Positions 50,700 to 60,418 of a stretch of DNA of 64,000 nucleotides are shown here, piece by piece (the stretch's first letter is position 1; each line of letters starts with the position of its first letter). Made by a program: the position numbers and the translations under genes. The notes below the pieces were generated by a model. That model was not told where the DNA came from, did not search any database, and saw only the letters and a list, made by a program, of their open reading frames with translations. The stretch comes from Aminipila sp047974845. Its GTDB lineage: Bacteria > Bacillota > Clostridia > Peptostreptococcales > Anaerovoracaceae. The stretch lies in contig JBKECQ010000008.1 in the NCBI GenBank assembly GCA_047974845.1, positions 33,615-97,614 of the forward strand. The letters are read 5' to 3'.

Positions 50700-52832
50700 A
50701 TGAACATAGAATTTAGAAGAAACTTGGAAAAAATGCGAGATACCATCGTTGTACAAGCTGTCAGGGATGGTCTCATAATGGCAATCCCCATAATTATGAT
50801 AGGCTCTTTTGCATTAGTTTTGAGGACATTACCTATAAAGCTATATCAAAAATTCTTAAATACCTTTGCGGGGGGTATAATAGCCGACCTCTTTTCCACA
50901 ATTGAAGATGCAACATTAGGTATTCTTTCTATATATTTGGTTTTTTCCATAAGTATTGCCATGAGCAAAATAAAGGAATCAAGACAAATACATCTTAGCG
51001 CAGCATTTACGTCGGTTATTTGCTTTGTTATTTTGAGCGGAGCCTTTCTTGGAAATCCGGAACAGCTGTTGGATGGATTTGGATCAAGGGGCACATTTGT
51101 GGCAATAATAACAACTGTTGTGTCAACTTCGTTATATTTTTATATTAAGACAAAACTCAGATTAAATCTAAAAAGCTTTGCCGATGGTGTGGACACTACC
51201 TTTAATAACTCTATAGAAGAAATTATTCCATCATGCTTAGTTGTTTCCGTTTTCGCTGTCTTTAATATTGTGTTGGTACACCTGTTAGACGCCACTACCT
51301 TCAGCGAATTTCTAATTGAATTATTAAGCAATGCATTTTCAGGACTAGGAAGAGACTTGGGAAGCGCTTTACTGTTTGTTATATTATCAAGCCTGTTATG
51401 GTTTTTCGGCATTCATGGGGGCGACGCATTGGAAGGTGTTAATCAACGATTGTTTGAACCGGCTATACATGAAAATATGCAGGCCATTGCACATGGACAG
51501 CAGGCGACAGAAATTTTATCAAAAACTTTCTTTGACATATTTGTTTTAACAGGTGGTTGTGGAGCAGCAATTTGCTTATTTGCAGCAGTAATGATTTTCA
51601 GCCGTCACAGAAGTAATAAGAAGCTTGCAAAAATGGCCACACTTCCAATGATTTTTAATATAAATGAATTGATGTTGTTTGGGTTGCCGGTTGTATTTAA
51701 TCCAATATTTTTCTTACCTTTTTTCCTTACGCCCATGGTAACATTACTTATTTCATATATAGCTATAATTATAGGGCTTGTTCCCGTACCTACTGTGGAA
51801 GTGAGCTGGACTACACCTATATTTATAGGGGGATATATAGCAACAGGTTCTATAATGGGAAGTGCTTTACAATTAGTAAACCTTATTGTGGGAGCCTTAA
51901 TATATAGACCATTTGTAAAATGGTGCGATAAAGAGAAGATAGATAATGGAAACAAGACTCTTGAGAAATTAATTAATGTGCTGAAAGAAAGTGAAATAAG
52001 CGGAGCGCCGGTGACATTAACAGAGCTAAAGGACGCATCGGGGGCTACAGCCAGAATGCTGGTAGGGGATTTAGCCAATGATATACAGGAAAAACACTTT
52101 GACATTTATTATCAACCGCAACATGATGAAAAGAGCAACTGCATAGGAGCTGAAGCACTATTAAGGTGGAAGCATAAAGCTTTTGGCATGATATATCCTC
52201 CTCTTGTAATAAAATTAGCAGAAGAGGCAGGTATGTTAGAACTTTTAGAAAAAAGTATTTTTAAGAGGGTTGCACTGGATACGAATAAGGAAGTGTTTAG
52301 GAATCATGAGAATATGAAAATTTCTATAAATATCTCAGCATCCACCATACAGAAAAAGGACTTTTTAAAATTCTTAAGCGGTTTTACAAATGACAATCAG
52401 ATTATGAAGGGTAAATATTGTATAGAGGTGACAGAGCAGACTGCACTTAATATGGATGAAGAACTTCAACAAGCATTTACAACAATACATAAATTAGGAT
52501 TTCTTTTGGCGATAGATGATTTCTCCATGGGGGCAACATCATTAAAATATTTACAAAAAAATAATTTTGATTTAGTTAAAATCGACGGCGGGCTTGTGAA
52601 AGACCTGGACATAAACAACACAAGCAGAAATATTATAGCCTCCATAGTATATTTAGCAGATTCCATGGGCTTTTCTGTGATTGCAGAATTTGTTGATACA
52701 GAAGAGAAAAGATTAATTTTGGAAGAAGTTGGCTGTAAACAGTATCAGGGATATTTATATAGCCCGGCTATACCTATAGATGAGTTTGAAGAATACATAT
52801 GCAATGTGAGCAAAAGTTTAAGAAAAGCATAA
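50700..52832 (+). CDS. PTS EIIC-EAL domain fusion protein
   Basis: 710 aa. Residues about 1-415 are a CelB-like (lactose/cellobiose) EIIC: FGIHGGDALEGV, TGGCGAAICLF and MIFNINELMLFGLPVVFNP. Residues about 460-700 are an EAL phosphodiesterase domain. It has GAEALLRW (EAL), KISINISAS, CIEVTEQTA, LAIDDFSMGATSL (DDFG is DDFS), VKIDGGLV and VIAEFVDTEE, so metal and catalytic acids appear present. This may couple sugar transport or sensing to c-di-GMP breakdown. GAGGGAGTAA and a TATAAT at 50674-50679 lie upstream. Confidence 0.9.
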   Translation: MNIEFRRNLEKMRDTIVVQAVRDGLIMAIPIIMIGSFALVLRTLPIKLYQKFLNTFAGGIIADLFSTIEDATLGILSIYLVFSISIAMSKIKESRQIHLSAAFTSVICFVILSGAFLGNPEQLLDGFGSRGTFVAIITTVVSTSLYFYIKTKLRLNLKSFADGVDTTFNNSIEEIIPSCLVVSVFAVFNIVLVHLLDATTFSEFLIELLSNAFSGLGRDLGSALLFVILSSLLWFFGIHGGDALEGVNQRLFEPAIHENMQAIAHGQQATEILSKTFFDIFVLTGGCGAAICLFAAVMIFSRHRSNKKLAKMATLPMIFNINELMLFGLPVVFNPIFFLPFFLTPMVTLLISYIAIIIGLVPVPTVEVSWTTPIFIGGYIATGSIMGSALQLVNLIVGALIYRPFVKWCDKEKIDNGNKTLEKLINVLKESEISGAPVTLTELKDASGATARMLVGDLANDIQEKHFDIYYQPQHDEKSNCIGAEALLRWKHKAFGMIYPPLVIKLAEEAGMLELLEKSIFKRVALDTNKEVFRNHENMKISINISASTIQKKDFLKFLSGFTNDNQIMKGKYCIEVTEQTALNMDEELQQAFTTIHKLGFLLAIDDFSMGATSLKYLQKNNFDLVKIDGGLVKDLDINNTSRNIIASIVYLADSMGFSVIAEFVDTEEKRLILEEVGCKQYQGYLYSPAIPIDEFEEYICNVSKSLRKA

Positions 52833-52863
52833 AAGTATCTTAATAATAACAAGATACAACAAG

Positions 52864-52897
52864 AAATAAGCCCTATTATATAGGACTTATTTTTTTG
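52864..52897 (+). terminator. Terminator after the EIIC-EAL gene
   Basis: AAATAAGCCCTA / TAGGACTTATTT with loop TTATA, then TTTTT. Confidence 0.85.
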
Positions 52898-53137
52898 TTT
52901 TTTGAAAATAAAAAATAAAAATTAAATCTAATATATTGAATTTTGAGCATCAAATAGACTTAGTAGTTAGAAAATATTCGAAAATTCCAAAAACAATAAA
53001 TTGAAAAATTACGTCATTATGATATATTTTAAGCATAAGGATATATTTAGGATATGTAAAAGAATGTGTTTTGCATAAACCTTGTATACAGTATCCGTAT
53101 CTGTTAGCACAAAGTTCTATAGTAGGAGGGACGGTAA
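52898..53137 (+). promoter_or_regulatory. Promoter region of the polyferredoxin-PFOR-Nfn operon
   Basis: TTGAAA (53001-53006), 16-nt spacer, extended -10 TGATATATT (53020-53028), about 100 nt upstream of the start. The leader contains AGGATAT twice and GTATAC (53084-53089); no regulator can be assigned. No gene is seen in the rest of the gap. Confidence 0.5.
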
Positions 53138-54442
53138 ATGGATAACATTGAAAAAAACAGTTGCACTCTGAAACCAGACGCTTTAGGTCTTGTTGAAAAG
53201 ACCAAATTAATTTATGAAATATTGCCTGGTGGTGATTGTAAAGGACATGGTGGGTGCAATTTTAAGAGTTGTCATGAATGTGCAGAAGCAATTGTTAAAG
53301 GAGCATCAATTGACTCATGCCCTGCGTGCTCGCAAAATGTGGTTGATTCAATTGCATCGATTATGAGTGTTGAATCTGTAAAAGTAATTGAGAAAAGAGC
53401 ATTTATAAGATGTAACGGACAGGCAGCAGGTAAAATAAGACTTGCCGGTTGCGAAAGTTGTGAGGAGGCAAAGAATATTGGCTTTAAGGAAAACGAATGC
53501 CAATATGGATGTATAGGTATAGGGTCATGTATTGATAGCTGTACTTTTAATGCCATGTCTATTGAGGATGGAAACATATTCATAGACAAAGAGAAATGTA
53601 ACGGCTGTGGTGCTTGTGTTGACATTTGCCCACAGATGATTATTTCAATAATACCCAAAGATGCTACTAATTTTATACCGTGCGCTTCTAAGAATAGTGA
53701 AGAAAAAACCAGAAGAATTTGTGGATATGGGTGCATAGGCTGTGGAGAGTGTGAGGAAGCTTGTCCGGAGGGTGCAGTTAAAGTTATAGAAAACTGTGCG
53801 GTGATAGACTATGAGAAATGTGTAGGTTGTGTTGCCTGCACCGTAAAATGTAAAAAGAAAATTATAATAGATGAACTTCATGATTTAACAAAAATAAAAC
53901 CAACGGTTGCATTTGTTAGATGTAGTGGAGGGAAAAGTTCAAAGATAAAATTTGATGCTCTTGGAGTTGAAAATTGTCAAGAGGCTTCAAAGATTAGAAC
54001 CGCAGAAATGGGTCTGTGTACAACAGGATGTACTGGTTTAGGGGATTGTACAAAGGTTTGTAGATTTGACGCATTACATATTGTTGATGGTACGGCAAAG
54101 GTTAATCCTGACAATTGTGTAGGATGCTTAGATTGTACCTATGTCTGTCCAAATCACTTGATTACAGAAGTTGCATACAAAGGAAGTAAAATTGTGGCCT
54201 GTGCATCAAGTGACAACCTATTAAATAAGCAGAAAATATGTCTTTTGGGATGTATAGGATGCGGTGACTGTGCTGCTAATTGTCCAAATGGTGCCATATC
54301 AATGGAAAACGGTTGTGCAATAGTAGATTCCAGCATTTGCGAAAATTGCAACGTATGTTCATATGTATGCTCAAGAAGTGCGCTAATGGAACAGTCTGTC
54401 CCTGAAATAAACTATTTGCAAAGAAAAGCTCTGGGGTTATAG
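53138..54442 (+). CDS. RnfB-like polyferredoxin with internally duplicated Fe-S module
   Basis: 434 aa, Cys-rich and without a membrane helix. Residues 34-64 form an RnfB-type Fe-S domain (CKGHGGCNFKSCHECAEAIV) whose first Cys spacing is wider than in canonical RnfB. Two homologous modules follow (about 88-240 and 257-412): each starts AFxRCxG and holds a CxxxC/C/C set, a CxxCxxCxxxC 4Fe-4S motif, a CxxxCxxCxxCxxxC set and a last CxxCxxCxxxC. That could carry several [4Fe-4S] clusters as an electron wire. It is immediately upstream of nifJ and nfnAB, 16 nt before nifJ. Probably cytoplasmic; partner and direction of electron flow are inferred. Confidence 0.85.
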   Translation: MDNIEKNSCTLKPDALGLVEKTKLIYEILPGGDCKGHGGCNFKSCHECAEAIVKGASIDSCPACSQNVVDSIASIMSVESVKVIEKRAFIRCNGQAAGKIRLAGCESCEEAKNIGFKENECQYGCIGIGSCIDSCTFNAMSIEDGNIFIDKEKCNGCGACVDICPQMIISIIPKDATNFIPCASKNSEEKTRRICGYGCIGCGECEEACPEGAVKVIENCAVIDYEKCVGCVACTVKCKKKIIIDELHDLTKIKPTVAFVRCSGGKSSKIKFDALGVENCQEASKIRTAEMGLCTTGCTGLGDCTKVCRFDALHIVDGTAKVNPDNCVGCLDCTYVCPNHLITEVAYKGSKIVACASSDNLLNKQKICLLGCIGCGDCAANCPNGAISMENGCAIVDSSICENCNVCSYVCSRSALMEQSVPEINYLQRKALGL

Positions 54443-54458
54443 GAAAGGAAGTGATTTG

Positions 54459-57400
54459 ATGAGAACGTTAAAAACAATGGATGGTAACACTGCAGCGGCT
54501 CACGTTGCTTATGCTTTCTCAGAAGTTGCAGCAATTTATCCTATTACACCGTCATCGGTAATGGCAGAAAATATAGATGAGTGGGCTTCCCAGGATAGAA
54601 GAAATATTTTTGGAGAAAAGGTAAAGGTTGTAGAAATGCAATCAGAAGGGGGAGCGGCAGGCGCTGTTCACGGTTCCCTTGCTGCTGGCGCATATACCAG
54701 TACTTTTACAGCTTCACAAGGTTTACTTTTAATGATTCCTAATATGTACAAACTTGCAGGAGAGCAAACACCGGCTGTATTGCACGTTGCGGCAAGAGCT
54801 TTAGCTTCACACGCTCTATCCATCTTCGGGGATCATTCTGATGTCATGGGGTGCCGTTCAACAGGGTTTGCTATGCTTGCTTCAAATAGTCCTCAGGAAG
54901 TAATGGACTTGGCGGCAGTAGCTCACCTTTCGGCTATATCGGGCAAAGTTCCTATGTTGCACTTCTTTGATGGGTTTAGAACCAGTCATGAGCAACAAAA
55001 AATAGAGGTATGGGACTATAAACAATTAAGCGAGATGGCAAATTGGGAGGCTATAAAGGAGTTTAAGAAAAATATTAATCACCCTATGCATCCTTGCAGT
55101 AAAGGCTCGGCAGAGCAACCTGAAACCTTCTTCCAACATAGAGAAGCCAGCAATACTGCTTATGAAGAAGCGGTTGAAGTAGTTGCCGGATATATGAAAG
55201 AGGTAAATGACAAAATAGGGACCAATTATATGCCGTTTAATTATTATGGTGTAAAAGATGCAACGGAAGTAATAATTGCCATGGGATCAGTTTGCGAAGC
55301 GGCTGAAGAGGTTGTTGATTATTTAAATTCTAAGGGCAAAAAAGTAGGGTTGGTAAAGGTACATTTATATAGGCCGTTTTCTCCTAAATATTTGCTTAAT
55401 GTTATTCCTACAACTGTAAATAAAATTGCGGTAATGGACAGGACCAAAGAACCTGGAGCAGTGGGTGAACCTCTTTATTTAGATGTGGTTTCCTCACTTA
55501 GGGGAACACAGTTTGAAAATTCATTGGTATGTGGTGGCAGATACGGGCTTGGTTCAAAGGATATTCAACCCAGTGATATTTTAGCTGTATATGAAAACTT
55601 ATGGTCTGAAAATCCAAAAATGAGATTTACCATATCTATTAATGATGATGTTACGTTTTTATCTCTTAAACCATCTGAAAACATTGATACAACTCCAGAG
55701 GGAACTGTTTCTTGCAAGTTTTGGGGACTAGGTGCAGACGGAACTGTTGGAGCAAATAAAAACAGCATAAAAATAATAGGCGACCATACGGATAAAAAGG
55801 TTCAGGCATATTTCCAGTACGATTCTAAAAAATCAGGTGGAATAACAATCAGCCATTTGCGATTCGGAGATAAGGCAATTAAATCTACCTACTATGTAAA
55901 ACAAGCGGATTTTGTTGCGTGCCATAATCCTTCCTATTTGAGGAAATATGATATAGTTCAAGATGTAAAAAAAGGCGGGTTCTTCTTATTAAACTGTGCG
56001 TGGACACAAGAGGAATTGGAGACACATTTGCCTGCCGCTGTTAAACAATATATTTATAACAATGATATACAATTTTATATATGTGATGCAGTTAAATTGG
56101 CTCTTGGTATAGGTCTTGGAGCTAGGAGAACAAATACTGTACTTCAAGCTGCATTTTTCAAACTGGCAAATATAATTCCTATTGATCAGGCTATTGGATA
56201 TATGAAAGAAGCCATTAGAAAAACATACGGAGATAAGGGCGAAAAGATTGTAAATATGAATTTGAATGCCGTGGATGCTGGAATTGAAAATATACAAAAG
56301 GTTGAGATTCCTCCTTCATGGAAAGATGCAAAAGAAAGTACAGAACAATACATAGTTCAGGGAAGAAATAAGGAACATACAGACTATATAAGAGATATTT
56401 TAATTCCTACCAATGGCATGAGGGGTGATTCAATACCTGTATCCAAGTTTATAGCCACTGTGGATGGGCATATACCAGCAGGCACAGCGGCATATGAAAA
56501 GAGGGGCATAGCAGTAGAGATACCTAAATGGAAACCGGAAAATTGCATTCAATGTAACTGGTGCTCTTACGTTTGCCCACATGGAGTCATAAGGCCTTTT
56601 GTTATGACAAATGAAGAGGTAGAAAATTCAGGAGCAGAAACAATTCCGGCTAAGGGCATAGAAGATAAATACTTTACAATTGCTGTTTCCGCAAAGGATT
56701 GTACAGGATGTGGATCCTGCGAGAATGTATGTCCTGCAAGGAATAAAGCTTTAGAGATGATGCCTGCGGAAGAGGTAACGGATTCCTTACAGAAAGTTTT
56801 TGATTTTGCGGTACACAATGTAAAGGATAAAGAATTACCGTTTAACAAAAACACGGTTAAAGGCTCTCAATTTATTAAGCCGCTTATGGAATTCTCAGGA
56901 GCCTGCCCGGGTTGTGGAGAGTCACCATACGCAAAACTTGTAACGCAAATGTTTGGGGACAGAATGTTTATAGCAAATGCTACGGGATGCTCATCTATTT
57001 GGGGATGTAGCGCTCCCAGCACTCCGTATACTGTCAATGCAAAGGGCAGAGGCCCTGCATGGGCAAACTCCTTGTTTGAGGATAACGCAGAGTTTGGGTT
57101 AGGAATGACAATATCCATTAAGGCTAGGCGAAATGAAATGAAATCAGTTGTTTCAAGGTTAGCAGGCAATCCACTGTTTAAGGAAGCTGCCAATAGCTGG
57201 ATTGAGGGAATGGAGGATGGAAAACTATCTGAGATTGCAGGAAATCAGTTGCTTGAGCTATGCAAAAATGAAAAAGATAATTTAGATGCTTCATATGTTG
57301 TAGAAAATGCTGATATGCTTCCTAAGCCATCCATGTGGATGTTCGGTGGAGACGGATGGGCATATGATATTGGATATGGCGGTTTGGATCATGTAATAGC

Positions 57401-58001
57401 ATCAGGAGAAGATGTAAACATATTAGTGTTTGATACCGAAGTATATTCAAATACCGGAGGTCAGGCTTCAAAGGCGACACCAATAGGAGCAGTAGCGCAA
57501 TTTGCTTCTAACGGAAAGGCTATAAGAAAAAAGAATTTAGCGCAAATAGCTATGTCATATGGATATGTATATGTTGCACAGATTGCAATGGGAGCAAACC
57601 CAGAGCAAACATTAAGGGCTTTAAGGGAAGCGGAAAACTACCGCGGTCCATCATTGATTATAGCCTATGCTCCTTGTATCAATCATGGTGTTAAGGCAGG
57701 AATGAATAAATCCATGCTGGAAATGAAAAAAGCTGTTAGATCCGGATATTGGAATCTATTGAGATTTAACCCGGAACTGGTTCAAATGGGTATGAATCCT
57801 TTATCAATTGATAGCCCTGCACCTACTGAAAGCTATAATGACTTTATTAGGGGTGAGGTTAGATATGACTCTTTAATGCTTAAATTCCCGGAAAGAGCAG
57901 AAGAATTGTTTGCAAGGGCAGAAGAGGCAGCAAAGGAGAGATATACTGCACTTGTCAACCAGCAAAAAAGCCTAGAACCAAAAGAAGGAGGGAACTGGTA
58001 G
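54459..58001 (+). CDS. nifJ: Pyruvate:ferredoxin (flavodoxin) oxidoreductase
   Basis: 1180 aa from ATG 54459 behind AAGGAAGTG; a TTG three bases upstream could also be read. Domain order is standard for homodimeric PFOR: YAFSEVAAIYPITPSSVM at the N-terminus, ferredoxin-type CIQCNWCSYVCPHG and CTGCGSCENVCP (around residues 700-765), ACPGCGESPYAK, and the TPP site GGDGWAYDIGYGG with DTEVYSNTGG near the C-terminus. Oxidises pyruvate and CoA to acetyl-CoA, CO2 and reduced ferredoxin in the cytoplasm. Flanked by polyferredoxin and Nfn genes. Confidence 0.98.
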   Translation: MRTLKTMDGNTAAAHVAYAFSEVAAIYPITPSSVMAENIDEWASQDRRNIFGEKVKVVEMQSEGGAAGAVHGSLAAGAYTSTFTASQGLLLMIPNMYKLAGEQTPAVLHVAARALASHALSIFGDHSDVMGCRSTGFAMLASNSPQEVMDLAAVAHLSAISGKVPMLHFFDGFRTSHEQQKIEVWDYKQLSEMANWEAIKEFKKNINHPMHPCSKGSAEQPETFFQHREASNTAYEEAVEVVAGYMKEVNDKIGTNYMPFNYYGVKDATEVIIAMGSVCEAAEEVVDYLNSKGKKVGLVKVHLYRPFSPKYLLNVIPTTVNKIAVMDRTKEPGAVGEPLYLDVVSSLRGTQFENSLVCGGRYGLGSKDIQPSDILAVYENLWSENPKMRFTISINDDVTFLSLKPSENIDTTPEGTVSCKFWGLGADGTVGANKNSIKIIGDHTDKKVQAYFQYDSKKSGGITISHLRFGDKAIKSTYYVKQADFVACHNPSYLRKYDIVQDVKKGGFFLLNCAWTQEELETHLPAAVKQYIYNNDIQFYICDAVKLALGIGLGARRTNTVLQAAFFKLANIIPIDQAIGYMKEAIRKTYGDKGEKIVNMNLNAVDAGIENIQKVEIPPSWKDAKESTEQYIVQGRNKEHTDYIRDILIPTNGMRGDSIPVSKFIATVDGHIPAGTAAYEKRGIAVEIPKWKPENCIQCNWCSYVCPHGVIRPFVMTNEEVENSGAETIPAKGIEDKYFTIAVSAKDCTGCGSCENVCPARNKALEMMPAEEVTDSLQKVFDFAVHNVKDKELPFNKNTVKGSQFIKPLMEFSGACPGCGESPYAKLVTQMFGDRMFIANATGCSSIWGCSAPSTPYTVNAKGRGPAWANSLFEDNAEFGLGMTISIKARRNEMKSVVSRLAGNPLFKEAANSWIEGMEDGKLSEIAGNQLLELCKNEKDNLDASYVVENADMLPKPSMWMFGGDGWAYDIGYGGLDHVIASGEDVNILVFDTEVYSNTGGQASKATPIGAVAQFASNGKAIRKKNLAQIAMSYGYVYVAQIAMGANPEQTLRALREAENYRGPSLIIAYAPCINHGVKAGMNKSMLEMKKAVRSGYWNLLRFNPELVQMGMNPLSIDSPAPTESYNDFIRGEVRYDSLMLKFPERAEELFARAEEAAKERYTALVNQQKSLEPKEGGNW

Positions 58002-58002
58002 T

Positions 58003-58851
58003 ATGTATAAAATTGTGGAGAAAAGAAAGCTAAACCCATCTATGACTTGGTTAGAAATAGAAGCCCCTTATGTTGCAAGAAACACAAAACCGGGGCAGTT
58101 TATCATACTTCGCACCGATGAATTTGGCGAAAGAATCCCTCTGACTATGGCAGGTCATGATGCACAGAAAGGAACTATTACTATTATTTATGCAGCAGTG
58201 GGTAGAACCACATTATTGCTGGATCAATTTGAAGTAGGTGATTATCTGTCAGATGTGGTGGGACCATTGGGGAAGCCCACTGAAATGGAAGGTCTAAAAC
58301 GCGTTGCCGTTGTGGGCGGAGGAACAGGAAATGCTCTAGCTTTTCCGATAGCAACAGGTATGTATAAAGCAGGAATAGATGTAGATATGATTGCAGGCTT
58401 TCAAACAAAGGATCTAATTATTCTTGAAGAGGAATTTAAAGCAGAAACAAACAATCTGTACATTACCACCGATGACGGTTCATACGGATATAAAGGACTA
58501 ACAACCCAAAAATTAGAGGAACTGATTAAGGACGGAAATAACTATGATGAAATTGTAGCAGTTGGACCTCCCATTATGATGAAGTTTGTTTGCAAACTGG
58601 CTGAAAAATATGGGATAAAAGTGGTTGTATCACTTACAGCATATATGGTTGACGGAACGGGTATGTGCGGTGGATGTCGTGCAATCATTGGAGGCGAAAC
58701 CAAATTTGTATGTGTAGATGGTCCGGAATTTGATGGAACTCTTGTAGATTGGGATGAACTTATACAGCGAAATTCATTTTATAGTGAACAGGAAAAAGAA
58801 GATGCCGGTCATATCTGCCGTTTGACAGGAGGTGTGCGTTATCATGATTAA
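58003..58851 (+). CDS. nfnA: NfnA: small subunit of electron-bifurcating ferredoxin:NADP+ oxidoreductase
   Basis: 282 aa. FAD/NAD-binding fold (KPGQFIILR, GPLGKPTEM, VGGGTGNALAF) and the C-terminal [2Fe-2S] loop GMCGGCR...FVCVDGP. One base separates it from nifJ, and its end overlaps nfnB. With NfnB it couples NADH and reduced ferredoxin oxidation to NADP+ reduction, reversibly. The sister PyrK/HydG-type reading is less likely because nfnB is adjacent. Confidence 0.93.
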   Translation: MYKIVEKRKLNPSMTWLEIEAPYVARNTKPGQFIILRTDEFGERIPLTMAGHDAQKGTITIIYAAVGRTTLLLDQFEVGDYLSDVVGPLGKPTEMEGLKRVAVVGGGTGNALAFPIATGMYKAGIDVDMIAGFQTKDLIILEEEFKAETNNLYITTDDGSYGYKGLTTQKLEELIKDGNNYDEIVAVGPPIMMKFVCKLAEKYGIKVVVSLTAYMVDGTGMCGGCRAIIGGETKFVCVDGPEFDGTLVDWDELIQRNSFYSEQEKEDAGHICRLTGGVRYHD

Positions 58852-60244
58852 TTTTGTTAAAACAAAGAATCCAATGCCGGAACAGAACCCTAATGTAAGA
58901 AACAAGAACTTTTTAGAAGTTTCTCAAGGATATACAGCAGAAATGGCAATAAATGAAGCGATGAGATGCTTCCAATGCAGGAAAAAGCCTTGTACAAAAG
59001 GATGTCCCGTAAAAGTTAAGATTCCGGAGTTTATTGCAAAAGTAGCAGAAGGAGAATTTGAGGAAGCGTATCAGGTAATTAGTGAAACCAGCTCTCTTCC
59101 CGCCATCTGTGGTAGAGTGTGCCCACAGGAAAATCAATGTGAAGGGAAATGCGTACAAAATAAGAAAGGCGAATCTGTAGCCATTGGGCGTCTTGAACGA
59201 TTCGTAGCGGATTGGCATAGTCAGCACAGCACAGGTGAGAAATTGGCAAAAAATCATAGTAAGGGTACAAAGGTAGCTATAATAGGTTCAGGTCCTGCGG
59301 GTCTTGCCTGTGCAGGAGATTTGATTGCAAATGGTTATGATGTAACAATATTTGAAAGTCTTCACAAAGACGGTGGTGTGCTTGCATATGGAATCCCAGA
59401 GTTTAGGTTGCCTAAGAGCATTGTAGACTCTGAAGTAAAAAAATTAAAAAATAAGGGAGTTAAGTTCATAAATAATGTGGTAATTGGGAAGTCTATTACA
59501 GTTGACGAGCTTATTGAAGAGGAAGAATTTAAAGCAGTTTTTGTTGGCACCGGTGCAGGTCTTCCTCAGTTTATGGATATGCCGGGTGAAAATCTTTTGG
59601 AGGTTTACTCAGCAAATGAATATCTGACACGAATAAATCTAATGAAAGCATATCTTCCTGAATATGATACCCCTATTCATAAATCTAAGAGGGTAGCTGT
59701 TGTTGGCGGTGGTAACGTGGCCATGGATGCGGCAAGGTGTGCAAAACGAATGGGTGCAGAGGAAGTTTATATTGTATATAGACGATCTATGGAAGAAATT
59801 CCGGCACGTAAGGAAGAAATTCATCATGCCATTGAAGAGGGTATAAAGTTCCAGTTGTTGACAAATCCCATTGCAGTAAAGGGCGATGAAAAGGGGCACG
59901 TAATCGGGCTGGAATGTGTAGAAATGGTTTTAGGTGAGCCTGATGCTTCAGGTAGACGTAAACCAATAGAAAAAAGCGGCTCTAACTTTATTTTAGATGT
60001 TGATTCAGTAATTATGGCTATTGGAACTAAACTTAACAAATTAATTTTAGAAACCACAAAAGATCTTGAATCAAACGCTAAGGGTGGAATTGCAGCGGAT
60101 GAAAAGGGCTTAACAAATAACAAGTTTATTTACGCCGGAGGTGATGCGGTAACAGGCGCCGCAACGGTTATAATGGCCATGGGAGCCGGAAAGAATGCGG
60201 CTGAAAGTATAGACCAATATTTACAAGGCAAAGAATCTTTATAA
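58844..60244 (+). CDS. nfnB: NfnB: large subunit of electron-bifurcating ferredoxin:NADP+ oxidoreductase
   Basis: 466 aa from ATG 58844 behind AGGAGGTG; an in-frame GTG at 58832 lies in the ribosome site. N-terminal 2x[4Fe-4S] region CFQCRKKPCTKGCPVK and ICGRVCPQENQCEGKC, then FAD GSGPAGLACAG and NADP GGGNVAMDAARC folds, as in the glutamate synthase small-subunit family. Overlap with nfnA (8 nt) supports the Nfn assignment over a stand-alone GltD. Confidence 0.93.
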   Translation: MINFVKTKNPMPEQNPNVRNKNFLEVSQGYTAEMAINEAMRCFQCRKKPCTKGCPVKVKIPEFIAKVAEGEFEEAYQVISETSSLPAICGRVCPQENQCEGKCVQNKKGESVAIGRLERFVADWHSQHSTGEKLAKNHSKGTKVAIIGSGPAGLACAGDLIANGYDVTIFESLHKDGGVLAYGIPEFRLPKSIVDSEVKKLKNKGVKFINNVVIGKSITVDELIEEEEFKAVFVGTGAGLPQFMDMPGENLLEVYSANEYLTRINLMKAYLPEYDTPIHKSKRVAVVGGGNVAMDAARCAKRMGAEEVYIVYRRSMEEIPARKEEIHHAIEEGIKFQLLTNPIAVKGDEKGHVIGLECVEMVLGEPDASGRRKPIEKSGSNFILDVDSVIMAIGTKLNKLILETTKDLESNAKGGIAADEKGLTNNKFIYAGGDAVTGAATVIMAMGAGKNAAESIDQYLQGKESL

Positions 60245-60260
60245 AGAATAATATTTACCT

Positions 60261-60296
60261 AAGAACTCCTTTACATTTAAAGGAGTTCTTAAACTT
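60261..60296 (+). terminator. Hairpin after nfnB
   Basis: 13-bp stem AAGAACTCCTTTA (60261-60273) / TAAAGGAGTTCTT (60278-60290), loop CATT. The tail AAACTTTC is a weak U-tract, so termination may be partial. Confidence 0.7.
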
Positions 60297-60340
60297 TCAT
60301 ATAATCGTCATCTAACAATAAAAATACATCAAACAAAATG

Positions 60341-60369
60341 GTGCAATATACTGACAAAAGGGGTATAAT
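60341..60369 (+). promoter_or_regulatory. Promoter of the beta-CASP gene
   Basis: GTGCAA (60341-60346), 17-nt spacer, TATAAT (60364-60369), 50 nt upstream of ATG 60419. Confidence 0.55.
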
Positions 60370-60418
60370 TGATTTATTAATATTTTCTGACAATAATGAA
60401 TTGTGGGAGGACTCGAGG

